Source: Gambelia wislizenii
Taxonomy: Eukaryota > Chordata > Lepidosauria > Squamata > Crotaphytidae
Assembly (NCBI GenBank): GCA_030847615.1
Contig: JAUMIR010000001.1
Location: forward strand, 85,237,501-85,301,500
Length of the DNA stretch: 64,000 bases
Direction of reading: 5' to 3'
Position numbers and translations under genes: made by a program. Below are positions 21,187-32,850 of this stretch, in pieces; the first letter of the stretch is position 1, and the number at the start of each line of letters is the position of its first letter. The notes beneath the pieces are model-generated. The model had not been told where the DNA came from, ran no database searches, and saw nothing but the letters and a program-made list of their open reading frames with translations.

Positions 21187-21957
21187 GGCATTCAGTTCAT
21201 CAGAGTTTATGGGTAGTTTTTTTCCTTGAGTTTGGTGTAATTGATCACCAAAGTTTGCTTTGGGTTAGGTGGATCAATGCCATAGATAGACCATGAGAAG
21301 AGCAAAAAGGACTTTTGTGAATGTGACCTGCTTTCACATTTATTTTCTTTTTAAAAATGAAAAGAATAATAAAAAAGCTTCAAAAATCTATAATCTTTTT
21401 TTTTATTTTTAAAACTTGAATTCACTTTCATTTTTTCTCCTTATATTGGCTCTGTGGAGATGGCTTTTGTATATATTTACATGTAATTCTATTCATGGTT
21501 TGGTCAGGAGTGGATTTTTTAAAATGAAATAGCTGGCACAGGGAGGAGGGGGAGGATGACCCAATGGCAGCTTTCCTCATATCACTGGGGCTGGAGTGGG
21601 GGAGGGAAGAGAAAGAAGGTCAAAAGTCCCCCCCCCATTCATGCCTGGCCTAACCACTACAATAATGGCACAAGAAGTTTAGCCTTCAAACTCACACATA
21701 AGGTTAATGGTTTAGTTTATTCTTCTTTCAACCTTCCTCTGATTGATCACACGGTGTATATTTAAAGTATAATATGTAACTAATATTTTACAAACACCAT
21801 CCCATAATGGTAAAGAGTTAACAATTGACACATAGGTATAGTTCTTCATTGCATTTTAAAAAAATTTGTTACCTGGGCCACAAGGAAGGGTGATGAAAAC
21901 GTTTTGTTGTATTTTTAAAAGACAGGTGGTAGAGTCGCCACACATTGGCTGGCATCC
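21187..21957. other. No recognised feature
   Basis: AT-rich, without identifiable genes or boundaries. Confidence 0.4.
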
Positions 21958-21958
21958 T

Positions 21959-22068
21959 GTTGGTTAGTCCCAACTACAGTACAGCTATTCAATCAATTGT
22001 TGAATGGTGACTCAACATGTAAATAATTATCCTTAATTGAATGGGTCTACTGTAGTTAGGACTAACAA
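21959..22068. mobile_element. Short palindromic MITE, copy 2
   Basis: GTTGGTTAGTCCCAACTACA on the left mirrors CTGTAGTTAGGACTAAC on the right. It is the same family as 16046-16162. Confidence 0.65.
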
Positions 22069-22843
22069 CAGATTTAGGCCATCATATGACTCTGGCGGCA
22101 ACGGTGGCTGGTAGCTCCCATGTTGGTGTGTGTGTGTGATGAATCTACTCTTAGTTTTAGACTAAACTATAAAGGAGCTATCCAATGTGCTTAACCTATT
22201 TTGGGTCCAAGGTTCAGTACCTTGGACAGATCCTTTAAATTTCAGCCAAAAAACGTATACAAGGAGGCTAATAAAATGTGCGCTTCCCCCACAACTTCTC
22301 AGGCAGACAAGAATAAATGGCAGGCAAGTGTTCCCCCCTTCTTCTGTATATTAATGTGTACATACACACAGATGCAGAGAGCTATAAGAGTATACGTGTT
22401 CAGAGCTGCATTTCAGCTCTTCAAAAGTTATCCTTCAGTCTTGAGGCTTCATATAATGTCTGTATTCCCAGTGCTAAGTTTTAAAAAACTGCCTTGAACT
22501 GATTGAAGCTAATGATCTATAAGCAGTTCTATCAAACACTTGCCTGCCTTTCTGAGCCCTGCAACCTTAGAGACAGTGCGGTTTCAAGTTGCTTTATGTA
22601 CGTGCACTACCATTGAGTGATGCCTTCTCTTTGATTCCATGGAAGAACACACTGGACTAAATTTGTTTGTTTATAGTATTTATACCTCATTCTTCAGCCA
22701 CAAAGGCTCTCAGAGAGGCTTAGAAATTGGTAACTGGTAATTTAAAGAGAGAGGAGATCCTATTCTGTAACATATTGTGCAGACCAGTGCTTCTGATCTG
22801 CATGCAATGTTCTCTAAGATGCATGCACTCATAAATCTATATA
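22069..22843. other. No recognised gene; faint LINE-tail similarity near 22660-22740
   Basis: TTTATAGTATTTATACCTCA with AAGGCTCTCAGAGAGGCTTA resembles an L2-type tail. The rest is unrecognised. Confidence 0.35.
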
Positions 22844-23070
22844 CAGTTGGCCCTCCATATCCACAGGTTCTGCATCCATGGAGTCAACTAACCATACTTG
22901 AAAATATCCAACCCCCCAAATTCCAAAAAGTAAACCTTGCTGTTCACCATTTTATCTAAGGGGCGGCATTTTACTACATCACTGTATATAATGAGACTTG
23001 AACATCTACAAATTTTGGTATCCACGGAGGGTCCTGGAACCAAACCCTAGCAGATACGGAGGGTACACTG
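22844..23070. mobile_element. MER2/Tigger-like pogo MITE, copy 1 (227 bp)
   Basis: CAGTTGGCCCTCCATATCCA at the left mirrors GGATACGGAGGG-type sequence and CACTG at the right. TA flanks both sides (22842-22843, 23071-23072). The interior has TTGAAAATATCCAA and GGTATCCACGGAGGGTCCTG, the same blocks as the mammalian MER2/Tigger group. Copy 2 is at 30914-31143. Confidence 0.8.
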
Positions 23071-23600
23071 TACATGCACATACCTAGACAGGCATCCTTC
23101 CATGCCCTTCCTGCTAGTCTATTACTTACTATCTGATGAGAACACAGTGGTCATTCTGTTCATTGGAAAAAGACAGGTACTGCTTTTTAAAATTTCACAC
23201 TGCTTAGAACATAACTTTCTTCTGATCCATGATGTGATGCTAATCCAACCCTGTGTGTCCTAGATTAAAAGTAGCACTAAAAAAAACACTTCTTTTTTGT
23301 AGTCTTTTTAAAAAGCCTAAACGCATGTTAGTTATAATACTCCCCTAATAAGACTCTGGCTATAAGACCTGACATATACTAACTATAACTGGAGTAAGTT
23401 GGCTCAATGGCTGCAAAGAAGGTAGACAATATTTTGCTTTGTTTAGAATTGAAACTTTCAAGCAGGACAATCTGTGTCTCAATGCAGCTGGCAATGCATT
23501 TCTGATCCCTTCAGGCACATTCATCCTCTCAGTCCTCTGATGTTCATCCTCTTTACACCTATACTCCATGTAAACTTTCTCTTCTTGATCTAAATGACTG
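23071..23600. other. No recognised feature
   Basis: Nothing identifiable. Confidence 0.4.
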
Positions 23601-24473
23601 GGGGCGCATTTACATGGGCAAATATTCCCCTAAATATATCACTAAGATTGCTCGTTGTTCCCATGCATCGCGCCACAGTATCGTCTCATTCAGAAGAGGG
23701 GAAGGTAAAAAAACCCCAAATATAGCGTCACAGGGGATGTTGCTACTTTTGCTGACTTATTTGAAAAGTAGCATGACTTAGTGCATTATTGATTGTGTGA
23801 ACGACCATTTTGCTAAGGGCTGCGTGAATTACCAGCAATCTTTCCGATACAATCACAGCAGAGCTGCACTGTGATTTGTTGGGATGTTCAAAGAAGGGGT
23901 GGGTTCTCAAGAGATGGACGGAATGTTTTCAGCCACGGAAAAAATCTCTGCAGCTTGCTTGGCTGCTAGGAAATAAGGAAGCTTGTAGAGAGAGGCGGGG
24001 GGGGGAGTGAGGGAGTGACCAGGAAATGTTGTTTTCACTCAAGGAAAAAATCCCAGCTGTCTGCAACTTGCTTGTTGCTGTGTGTGTGTCAGAGAGAGAG
24101 GGGGGGAGAGAGGGGGGAAGGGAGGGAGGGAGATCGAGTAGGGATGGGCTTATCCAACTGTTCGTTCGATCACATTTGTGGGAAGGGGGGCCTGATGGGG
24201 GGAATAGCTCCTCCGTGACTGAAAGGGCTTTTGGAAGAAGAGGCTTGAGAGCACTGCACTTTCTCTCTCTCTCTCTCCCTCCCTCCGTCTCATGTTCCCT
24301 TAGATGTGCTTGAGAGGCCACGCCCCCGCACCTTTGCCCATCTGAACCAGAAAGCGGGGGGGGGGAAAAGAGGAACTGATTTCCCCATAAATCGTCTAAA
24401 CTACCCAGTACTGGTGCGAAAAAGCGCTAAAGCACAAATTATCGCAATAAAAACTGCCGTGTAACTGAGCCCT
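23601..24473. mobile_element. hAT-like non-autonomous element, copy 2 (~870 bp)
   Basis: Termini GGCGCATTTACATGGGCAAA and (complement) GGGCTCAGTTACACGGCAG are inverted repeats. Collinear with 11135-12018, it lacks the TAA microsatellite and has its own GA- and GGGA-rich interior (24090-24135) plus a CT-rich run (24262-24290). The right part contains AAAGCGCTAAAGCACAAATT, shared with copy 1. No transposase is encoded. Confidence 0.65.
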
Positions 24474-24828
24474 GGGTAGCATCCTCACCTGAGCCATGGA
24501 ATGTGCTCTTAGATGATCAGCTGTGTTCCCCACTGTCCTACGCAATTTCCTCTTCCTGTGTTAGCAAGGCAGACTGCTGGAAGAAGCATGTTTTTACAGT
24601 TTGCCACTGCAGTTTCTGCAATGTAAACCATACCAATTTGAGATGCAAGGCCAAATTTTTTTTTTTTAACCACAAACCACTAGTTTGATTAGCAGTAGTA
24701 AGAGAATGAGTGTTTAAGTGTTTTTGTTGTCATACAGATTTTGAACATACAAATATGTGCCTCTTTTGTCCTTTATAAACAGGGCCTATCTTGCTCACTT
24801 GATCTGAACTCTACAGTAACTCGCACCC

Positions 24829-25425
24829 GGGAGATTTTCACACGGGCAGGAACAGAACAGGGTCGGGAAAGGTTTTCCCTTTCGGACAACGTTGACCCTG
24901 TTCTGTCCTGCATCCATCCTACTCCCGTGACTGTTCCAGAACAATGTAATCACGATTTTTCATTGTGAATAGACCTCCCATTCCATCGCTATAACACAAT
25001 CACAGGTGTGTGAACAGGAGCCCCATTCCTGTTTCGAAATGACAGCTGTGGAGGGGAGGTCCGTTCCGAGCACTTCCTGGTACGATCTGGACATCCAGGT
25101 AAGTGGCACCCTTTATTTTACCCTCCCTGTTTTGATTATGTGATTTAAAGAGTGTTTTTGTGCTTGGTGAACTGATTTTATGTTTGGGGAGTTTTATTTT
25201 TTAAATTTACTGTCTGGCATTATCATGTGATAATGTGATAACGTTTCAGACGGCCGGTCGTAAAAGCAGCCTTACGACGGCTGCATTTACGGCCAGCCAG
25301 CAAGGGGAGGGGGAGCTGCAGAATTAAGGTGAGTGTGTGAAAGATTTATGTTATTCCGTGGCAGGAACAGGAGAGGAGGTAGCGGGGCAGTAACAGGGCA
25401 TTTTGGCCCTGTGTGAAAATCTCCC
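24829..25425. mobile_element. Non-autonomous DNA transposon with 15-bp perfect termini
   Basis: GGGAGATTTTCACAC (24829-24843) and GTGTGAAAATCTCCC (25411-25425) are perfect inverted repeats. The inversion continues imperfectly (GGCAGGAACAGAACAGGG against CAGGAACAGGAGAGG). Inside, GAACAGAACAGGGTC and GACCCTGTTCTGTCC form a second hairpin, and CGTAAAAGCAGCC with GGCTGCATTTACG a third (25259-25292). CpG is enriched relative to the flanks. No ORF is recognised. Superfamily and target duplication were not determined. Confidence 0.7.
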
Positions 25426-27138
25426 CAGACTCCTGGTCCCCATCAGAGTTGGCGTCACTTTTCCAGTTACGTTGAATCCTGCATTTTTTTTTTAATGTGC
25501 ACTATGAACTTGAGCCTTAAAGATGCCAAAAATGCAGGCAGGAAATAAATTAACATTTTAATTTATAGACTTTTGCACCCATTGCAAAATTCTGTGGGCA
25601 CTTGTGAAATTTTTGCAAAACCTCATGGCTGAGATCAGCTTGAACTGGGAAAAAGTACAGCTGGCAACATTCATGCCCCATTCCCTATTTTTATTTTCTC
25701 TTTGTGATAGGATATTTTTTGAAGGGCAGAAGACTGGCTCTCTTTTAGGGAAACTGGTCATCACGCTGGCCACTATCAATGACAATCACTTCTACTCATA
25801 GGGAGAATTCCTTCGGCTAATTATCAAAAGCTGTATATGTGAAACTATGGGTGATCTTAGTAAATACAGCTTATTACAAGTTCTGCAACTATATTTTGCA
25901 TAAGAACATTATAGTACTTTAACTTTCCCTATGCATTTCTTATGTACTTCCACTTCATTTGTCCTAATTTTCATGAAAAGTTGGTCTGTGAAAGGGGACA
26001 AGGGAGTGGATCTTCAATTAATACACCTAATTATGCTTTGGCTTTGGCTCCGAAATGAAAGAGATATCTGTTAATACCAAATCTTGTGTTTCTTTACTTC
26101 TGCATAATAAACATATATTGCTTGAGGGTAAAGTCCTATGAACACAGTCGGACTACTTTTGAGTAAACATTGGTTTGCACTGAGAATATCAGAATTTATT
26201 AAACACAATATGTGATCCACGATCCCATTCTGTGCATATTTATGTAACATATAGCTGGGCATCACTCTGTTTTTAAATAACACTCCCCACTCCTACCCAC
26301 CACCCACCACCATGCTTGAATTGCTTCAAACAAATTAAGTATAATTCTTATAATTTCCTTATGTTATCCTTCTATTGCAGGATGCATGGAGGGACTGGAG
26401 CCAAATGGTTAAAGCCTAAAGCTCTCAGTCAGTTTGTTACAATATACGCAGGTAAATTTGAATTGGAGTTTTCCTAATTCATAGTTCCTGGCCCTGACAC
26501 TATAAAATACCTGCTATTTCAACTCAGAAATTTTAGCAATAACACTGAAAAATCACTCTGAGTGTTTTATTTGTAAATCTCCTTATTTCACTTCTATCAT
26601 GGGGATTTGCCTGTTTTATCGAGATACCACATAATTTTATCTCATTCTCCTCTCCATGCCCATACAAAGAAGCAGCCACTCTTGTTCTATTCCCTTCCTC
26701 TTGTTTCCACTGTGTAACTAAAATGATAAGTTTCTCTGTGTTAATAACTACCTTACAGAAAATCCATACTTTCGTTGTAAGCCTTGTTCCGTTTTTAACT
26801 TAAAGACAAAGTAATGGTTAATCTAGCCCAGGTTACCTCATTTTTTACACTATGATGACACACTCCCTTTGGAATCTGTAGGCTTATAACTGCTAAAAAT
26901 GTTACAGAAGATTATAGTTGCAAAGCACCCTCTCTCTTGGATTTGGTATATAAATTCATACCTGCAGGCTTGCCTTTCAGTTATTACCTTTTTATTTTTT
27001 AATAGAGATGGACCAGACAGTGACCTACTAGAAGCACTATCAAATTCATCTGCTCTTGGAGGACCAACATGCCGGGATCATTAACAATCCAGCCAGATAC
27101 CTTCTATTGCAAACAGGTTACCTAGCAGAATTGATGCT
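25426..27138. other. No recognised feature
   Basis: About 1.7 kb without a supportable gene. A short AGTAAACATTGG word near 26162 resembles a dispersed repeat also seen at 61725. Confidence 0.4.
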
Positions 27139-27410
27139 GTGTTGTTGTTATTTGCCATCAAGTTGGCTTTAATTTATGGTGGTTCTATGAATGAGAAACT
27201 TCCATAAGGTCATGGATTCTACAAAGCAGCCCATATAGCAGTGCTGGGGAACATCTCCAGATGTGGTTAGATTGCAACTCTTATCACCCCTCACCATAGA
27301 TTCTGCTGGCTGTGTGGCCTGATGGAAGTTCCAACCAACATCTGGAGGGACACACATTCCCTGCTCCTGCCATATAGCATTGGATAAAAGTTGGCCCATG
27401 TGGCTACTCA
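27139..27410. mobile_element. Minus-strand SINE tail, then a hAT MITE of the CATCTGGAGG family
   Basis: At 27139-27230 GTTGTTGTTATTTGCCATCA is the reversed 3' end of a squamate SINE. At 27240-27410 CTGGGGAACATCTCCAGATG and CATCTGGAGGGACACACATT face each other around a degenerate palindrome. Relatives of the latter are at 31640, 48590 and 55075. Confidence 0.5.
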
Positions 27411-28138
27411 ATACCAAGATGGGAAGAGTGAAGTTCCAAGATACCAGCTGGAACCAGAGCCAGAACTATATACACCAATGTTCTAATACTATGAAGGGGA
27501 AATGGTGGAGGAAAGCAAAGGACAATGCATATTGGCTTTGGTAGAATATACATAAAGCAGTCTGGGTAGTTATTTTGGCACCCCGTCCCTGCCTGTATTT
27601 AGTGAAACCACCAACTCTAGGCATCTTTCAACCCATTAAAGTAATTCATTGATTAATGTTTCTAACTTACTAAGACATGTTAAGTTACTGTGCCCTACTT
27701 TATGATGTGAGTGACATTAAAAATTTCCCACATGAACTGGAACTGAATCTTGTGAAGTATGCCAAAATGCTATCAAACCTTTATTGGGCTGAACCAGAAC
27801 TACACTCGAACAACTTCACCCACAGCTGAGCCCAAAGAGGAATCAAATTAAATAACGTCTGACTCCCCAATTCACCCACATAACCCTCAGCTGTTTCCTA
27901 GAATAGAAATCCCCACCCACCCAACTACACTTGATAGTTAAATGCTACACCTACATGTAGGGGAGAGGAAGGCATTGCCACCGATAAGTTAATGCGAGCT
28001 GATTCCAAATCCTTTCAATAATTATGCTTCTGATAATATAATGTAGCTGGGGAGGGCCTACTCAGGACATTTTGCTGCCTGAGACAATGAACAAGATGGC
28101 GCCCCATGCACAAAAGCCAAACTGAATGACAACAGAGA
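27411..28138. other. No recognised feature
   Basis: No gene, RNA or clear repeat. Confidence 0.4.
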
Positions 28139-28349
28139 GCCTTATTGCACAACACTGTTATTCCACTTTAACTGCCGTGGCTGCCTCCTGTGGAATTCTG
28201 GGGTTTGTAGTTTAATTATGCCTAAGAGCTCTCTGGCTGAGAATGCAAAATGCCCCTTCATAAACTCCAAATCCCAGGATTCTACAGGAGGCAGCCCTAG
28301 CAGTTAAAGTGGAATAATAGTACTATAACAGTGTAGTGCGATAAGGCCC
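28139..28349. mobile_element. Palindromic MITE (211 bp), well preserved
   Basis: GCCTTATTGCACAACACTGT at the left mirrors ACAGTGTAGTGCGATAAGGC at the right. The second pair TTCCACTTTAACTGCCGTGG against CAGTTAAAGTGGAATAATAG and the core words GGGGTTTGTAGTTT and CCAAATCCCAGGATTC complete the palindrome. It is non-coding. Confidence 0.8.
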
Positions 28350-28484
28350 TGAGTCTTTCTTCAGCACTAATGATGAAATAGTATCCTCCACTCCATTCGA
28401 AAGCTATGTTCAGGGCTGCTGGGAATTAAAACCTCCAGCCTTTAATTGGTTGGGGCAGAAGGATATTCAGTGGGTGTGCTGTGT

Positions 28485-28730
28485 TTTTTAAAAAAAATGC
28501 AGTATGTATCAAATGTATTTTTTAAAATTAATGTTTTAACTGGATTGGTTGTTTAATGCTTTTTAAACTTTTGTACTATATATCATTTTAGCTATTATGT
28601 TTTGACTTATATTGTAAACCACTTTGCATCCCACTTTGCATCCCATTTTAGCTATTATGTTTTGACTTATATTGTAAACCACTTTGCATCCCATATTAAG
28701 AGAAAGGCAGGATATAAATCAAATAAATAG
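28485..28730 (+). mobile_element. LINE 3' tail with a 60-bp tandem duplication
   Basis: CATTTTAGCTATTATGTTTT starts at 28584 and again at 28644 (period 60), each copy ending in AACCACTTTGCATCCCA. The tail then reads GAGAAAGGCAGGATATAAAT and CAAATAAATAG, like the L2-type tail at 20040. No coding part is present. Confidence 0.6.
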
Positions 28731-29039
28731 TCACATAACTCTCTTCCCCAATATCTTGTTCCCTGCTGCTGTACCATGATCTGTTGCCTGAGGTAAGTGC
28801 TATCTCTTTCTATTGATATTGCCACAACAGAAATACCTGGGCAACATTACAGCCATGGAAGCTACCAGAAAATATAGTCTTTCCATTGATCTCTCTCAAC
28901 AGAAGGACTTGATATTGGATTCTAAACCTGGAGCTGACAAGCCCTTTCAATCTCCTGAGGTGCTGGGCTCTTGTGTTAGACATCAGGCCCTAAGTTGGGT
29001 CTTGGAGATACAGGCCAAACATGCAGAGCATAACACTCT

Positions 29040-29360
29040 GTCTACATCATTTCATGGCATCGTCCTTGCCTTGGCAGCTTCAGACTACAGGAGGGCCCCC
29101 TGCTACTGCTGCTGCTGCTTACTGGTAGGGAGAGGAGGGGGGGCAATTATGTTGATAAAGAACCAGCTGGTCTCAGCTCAGAGGGGAGAATAAATGAGAA
29201 TACACTCACAGATATGCACTTTCATTTCCCCACTCTCAGAAGCCCAGACCAGCCACATTTCATTATCTGAATCCCTACCACCACCTCCCCAGCACTAAAC
29301 AGCAGCAGCAGTTCCTCCTAGGGCTTGACAGCTGCTGGCAGGAGGTTTTCAATGGAGTGC
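29040..29360. repeat. Degenerate large inverted repeat centred near 29205
   Basis: CTGCTGCTGCTGCTTACTGG (29105-29124) faces AAACAGCAGCAGCAGTTCC (29297-29315), and AACCAGCTGGTCTCAGCTC faces AGCCCAGACCAGCC closer to the centre. Identity between arms is roughly 70% by eye. It is probably an old MITE. Confidence 0.4.
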
Positions 29361-29576
29361 AAAGAACTAGAGAAAACCCTCCTGCACCCTGTTAAAAAAG
29401 AGACAAATACATGTGTGAGTTATGCAGATATACCCAACATCCTGGACTTTGGATTTGATTGAACCAGCCACTTCTGTCTTGAGGCACTTCTCCCTCACTC
29501 TGTGGTACCTGAATCCAAAGCTTGGAAAAAATTATAAAATGTGCAGGGGGGATGACGACTAAAAATCACGCTCTTG

Positions 29577-29803
29577 AGATCCAGTGTAGTGCAGTGGTTT
29601 GAGTGTTGTACTAGGACTGTGGGAGGCCAGTGTTCAAATCCCTTTCTTGGCCATAGAAATCCACCTTGGATAAGTCACACTCACTCAGCCTCAGAGGAAG
29701 GCAAAGGCAAACCCCCTCTGAACAAATCTTGGCAAGAATACCCCATGATAGGGTTGCCTTAGGTTTACCATAAGCTGGTAAAAACCTGAAGGCAAACAAC
29801 AAT
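29577..29803 (+). mobile_element. tRNA-headed SINE, + strand, near full length
   Basis: The Pol III head reads CCAGTGTAGTGCAGTGGTTT and a B-box-like GTGTTCAAATCCC follows. The body has CTCAGCCTCAGAGGAAGGCA and GAACAAATCTTGGCAAGAAT, and the tail is AAGGCAAACAACAA. Diverged copies or pieces lie at 34689, 35312, 38266, 50044 and 51305. Confidence 0.75.
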
Positions 29804-30799
29804 CCAACTTACACTGGCTGTGAGATTCTGGGAGTTGTACTCCAATAAAGTAACTTTTCCAAGCTCTGCCTGAATTTACCTAAAGAGGTACTCTGCTGAG
29901 ATCTGGCCTTTACTCCTAAAACGAACCACATTCCACTTACCGTAGTAGTTCTAGTCACCTTCTGCTCCAGGTTGGTTCTTTTGAATCTTACTCTTAGCGA
30001 GGAGATGCAAGGAAGAGAACAATGTCAACTTCCAGGTGTTGATAAGCTGCTCATTATATTTTGCTCCACCCCTTTCTCCCATAACAGCAGATCCAGGGAA
30101 AAGCAACCAGCTAATTCATATTTGCCAGTTGTGTCCTGTAACAACTAGGCCTAGATTTAGGGTGTATCGGCCCTCCAAATTTCAACCAGTTATGAGGTTT
30201 GACAGTTAAACAGATTTTAAGATGCTGTAACTGTCTACTGCAGACATCCTCTTGGATATAAGGCAGAGTGAATCAAAAAAGGGAAGGTTTTTTTTAAAAA
30301 AAAATAGTTTGAAAGCTTTTGTTAGCAGCAGCAAGAATAACTGAAAATTAAGATTAAAGCTCAAATGTTCTGAAACACTTGACCACAAGTGGTTACGTGC
30401 CCTTATGTTGTAAAAAGAAGAAGAATGGTATGGGCGGATGGAGAGAAGGTCTGTATTGTTTCCTCTTCTCTTCACAAGGATCCCATCCTTTAGTCCTACT
30501 GTAGGCTTGTTTGGCAATCCAGCATGGAAACAAAAGAGTATGACATTGTATACCTTTTGCAGCTCACTTTACCAAACAGTCACTCTGGAATGAGCATATC
30601 TCTTTTGCCTTTGGACAGCTAATCCTACAAAGAAAAGCATACGGGAGAAAACATCTGACCTCAGATCAGGCATGTACAACAGAAGTGAATTTTCATGCAC
30701 AAGAACAGCCATACTATTTTAAAAACAGTTTTAAAGTGATGTGGAAAGTGTAAGAAGAGCTACTTCCATATTATGTATCTTCCATGACTTTGATTAGTT
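29804..30799. other. No recognised feature apart from a short MITE-like end at 29825-29870
   Basis: GGGAGTTGTACTCCAATAAA followed by GTAACTTTTCCAAGCTCTGC matches the MITE-like piece at 12205-12300. The remainder is unrecognised. Confidence 0.4.
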
Positions 30800-30905
30800 A
30801 GATGCAGAAGGAGCTGGCAAAACCACCTCTGAGAATTCTTTGCCTAAGAAAACCTTATGAAACTAATCGAGTCACCATAAGTTGACAGGTGACACACACA
30901 CATTT
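30800..30905 (+). mobile_element. SINE 3' part, + strand
   Basis: AAGGAGCTGGCAAAACCACC, TTCTTTGCCTAAGAAAACC and GTCACCATAAGTTGACAGGT form the body and tail of the 5S-headed SINE type, without a head. Confidence 0.6.
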
Positions 30906-30913
30906 CAAGTGTA

Positions 30914-31143
30914 CAGTTGTCCCTCCGTATCCAGAGATTTGGCATCCATGGATTTAAGTATTCACGGCTTGAAAATATTCTTTAAAAAATAATAATCCAA
31001 AAAGCAAACTTTGATTTTGCCATCTTATATAAGGGACACCATTTTGCTATGTCATTGCATATAATGGGACTTGAGTAGTCATGGATTTTGGTATCCACGG
31101 CGGGTCCTGGAACCAAACCCCAGCGAATATGAAGGGACAACTG
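30914..31143. mobile_element. MER2/Tigger-like pogo MITE, copy 2 (230 bp)
   Basis: CAGTTGTCCCTCCGTATCCA at the left mirrors GAATATGAAGGGACAACTG at the right. TA precedes the left end, while the right flank reads CA (a probable mutation). The interior ATAATGGGACTTGAGTAGTC and GGTATCCACGGCGGGTCCTG is collinear with copy 1 at 22844. Confidence 0.8.
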
Positions 31144-31229
31144 CAGTTGTAGAATGCCATACATTAGAGCAGGGCTGAGGAACATAATGGTCTTCAATGT
31201 ATAGGTGGACTGCAAGAGTGCTTTTCATT

Positions 31230-31612
31230 CCACAATTATAGCACTATGATTCAACTTGAGCTTCCATGGCTGCATTCTATGCGATCCTTGGGTTTGTAGT
31301 TGGGGGGGGGGCACTAGAGCACAATGGTTGAGAATTATAAATACCCCTCCCTAAACATAAGATGGAATCATGGCAGTTGAAAGCTGTATAACTGTGGTTG
31401 CTGACACACTGCAGAAATAATGCAGTTTGACACTGCTTTAACTATCATGGCTTCATCCTACGGAAACCTGGGATTTGTAGTTTGTGGTAGCACCAGAACT
31501 CTCTGACAAAGAAAGCTAAATATCTCACAAAACTACAAATCCCAGAATTCTATAGCATTGAGCCATGACAGTTAAAGCAGTGTCAAAGTGCATTATTTCT
31601 GCAGTGTGTCAG
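31230..31612. mobile_element. Two adjacent palindromic MITEs
   Basis: First copy, 31230-31400, is degraded and marked by ATTATAGCACTATGATTC and TGGAATCATGGCAGTTG. Second copy, 31401-31612, is well preserved: CTGACACACTGCAGAAATAA at the left mirrors TTATTTCTGCAGTGTGTCAG at the right (20-bp perfect). The inner words GGGATTTGTAGTTTG and AAACTACAAATCCCAGAATT complete the palindrome. The copies belong to related subfamilies with different outer termini. Confidence 0.8.
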
Positions 31613-31639
31613 CAGCCTGTGTCATGTGAAAGGGCTACA

Positions 31640-31765
31640 AGTCCCATCAGCCCTAGCACATATAGCCAACATTGAGAGACAATGGGAACTGCAGTTCAAC
31701 AACAGTGATGGATTATGGAAGATGCAGCCCAACAGGAGCACATGTTCCCCATCCCTGCACACTAG
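31640..31765. mobile_element. hAT MITE fragment (TGTTCCCCATCCCTGC end)
   Basis: CAAGTCCCATCAGCCCTAGC, a central degenerate palindrome and ACATGTTCCCCATCCCTGC match the family at 27240, 48590 and 55075. Confidence 0.5.
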
Positions 31766-32709
31766 AAATATAGCAAAGTGAAGCTGTACCAGATAAGAGC
31801 AAGTCATTTCACTCGGACCTGGTCCACTGCAGTTCTTTGTATTAGTAAAAAAAACCCCACAGATTGGCTCCAGTTCACCCATTTATTGATGTGCTGTACA
31901 AGCAACTGCCACAGGGGCCCTTTCACATGTTATGTTCCACATGCATACAACATACCCTTAAATTGTCCTGATTTGGCTAAGACTGTCCTGATTAATCTTC
32001 TGTCATCCCACTTTTTCAGCTGCTTTTAAAAGGTCCCAGTTTCCCTCTCCTCTTACCACTTCCCCCCTTTGTCCTCAGCTTACTTCAGTTGCTGCAAACA
32101 GATCAAAGAGAAAAAGTAGCTTGCACTCAATTCACTCAGCAAGGGGAGAGAACTGGAGAAGGCAGAATCTTGCCCTTCTCAGTAGGCTCTGGCAAAAGCA
32201 AGCTGCTCCAGCCTCTTCTAGCTTGTGTGTTCTTCCTCATTAATAACTTTTGCCATCTTGACCACACTCTGATGTTGCTTGGCCACACTGGTCCCTGTTT
32301 TCATCTGTGAAATGTTGGAGGGTATGGCTCTGTGCAGCATACACTCTGTGTGCAGTATACACAAATATGTACTGTGCAAGATTAAATGCACTTGCAACGT
32401 AGGTGCCTGCCTGTTCTGCACACCACACTGTTCCTTACTCAACATGTCTGGCAACCCTTCTTCCTATGTCAGGCCCACATGACCTTTTAAAGCAGCCATG
32501 AATCATTGGGCTTTGCATCATACAGTTTTTTCCAAAACCATTCAGCTGCCAGCATCCTCTGCCAGGGATCAATGAGAAGATATGTTGCAAGCTTTCCTGA
32601 TTTTCATTGTATTCAAACTAGCTGTACAAATGGACACTTTAAGACTGACATAATGAGAAAGGATTTGTTCTGGGTTAGGTTGTGGAATCTCTGGCCCTCG
32701 GGGGGGGGG
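31766..32709. other. No recognised feature
   Basis: Short frames on both strands lack recognisable content. Confidence 0.4.
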
Positions 32710-32850
32710 AGGCATTTCATACTGTACAATTCTAGCATTATGATTCCACTTTAACTGCCATGGCAATATTCACTGGAGTCTTTGGGTCTGTAGTTCGGGA
32801 AGTCATACAGTATATTGAAGGAACTCTGATTTCTCCACCAAACAATCAAC
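32710..32850. mobile_element. Half copy of the palindromic MITE
   Basis: ATTCTAGCATTATGATTCCA followed by CTTTAACTGCCATGGCAATA is the left half of the 28139 family. The right half is missing or unrecognisable. Confidence 0.5.

Noticed and set aside
23929..24321. Ser/Pro-rich ORF with SLPPSLPPSL
   Set aside because: It is a reading of the purine/pyrimidine-rich core of the hAT-like element at 23601-24473.
29577..29660. tRNA gene at the head of the SINE
   Set aside because: Only box-like words are present; no cloverleaf can be drawn and the unit continues into a SINE body repeated elsewhere.
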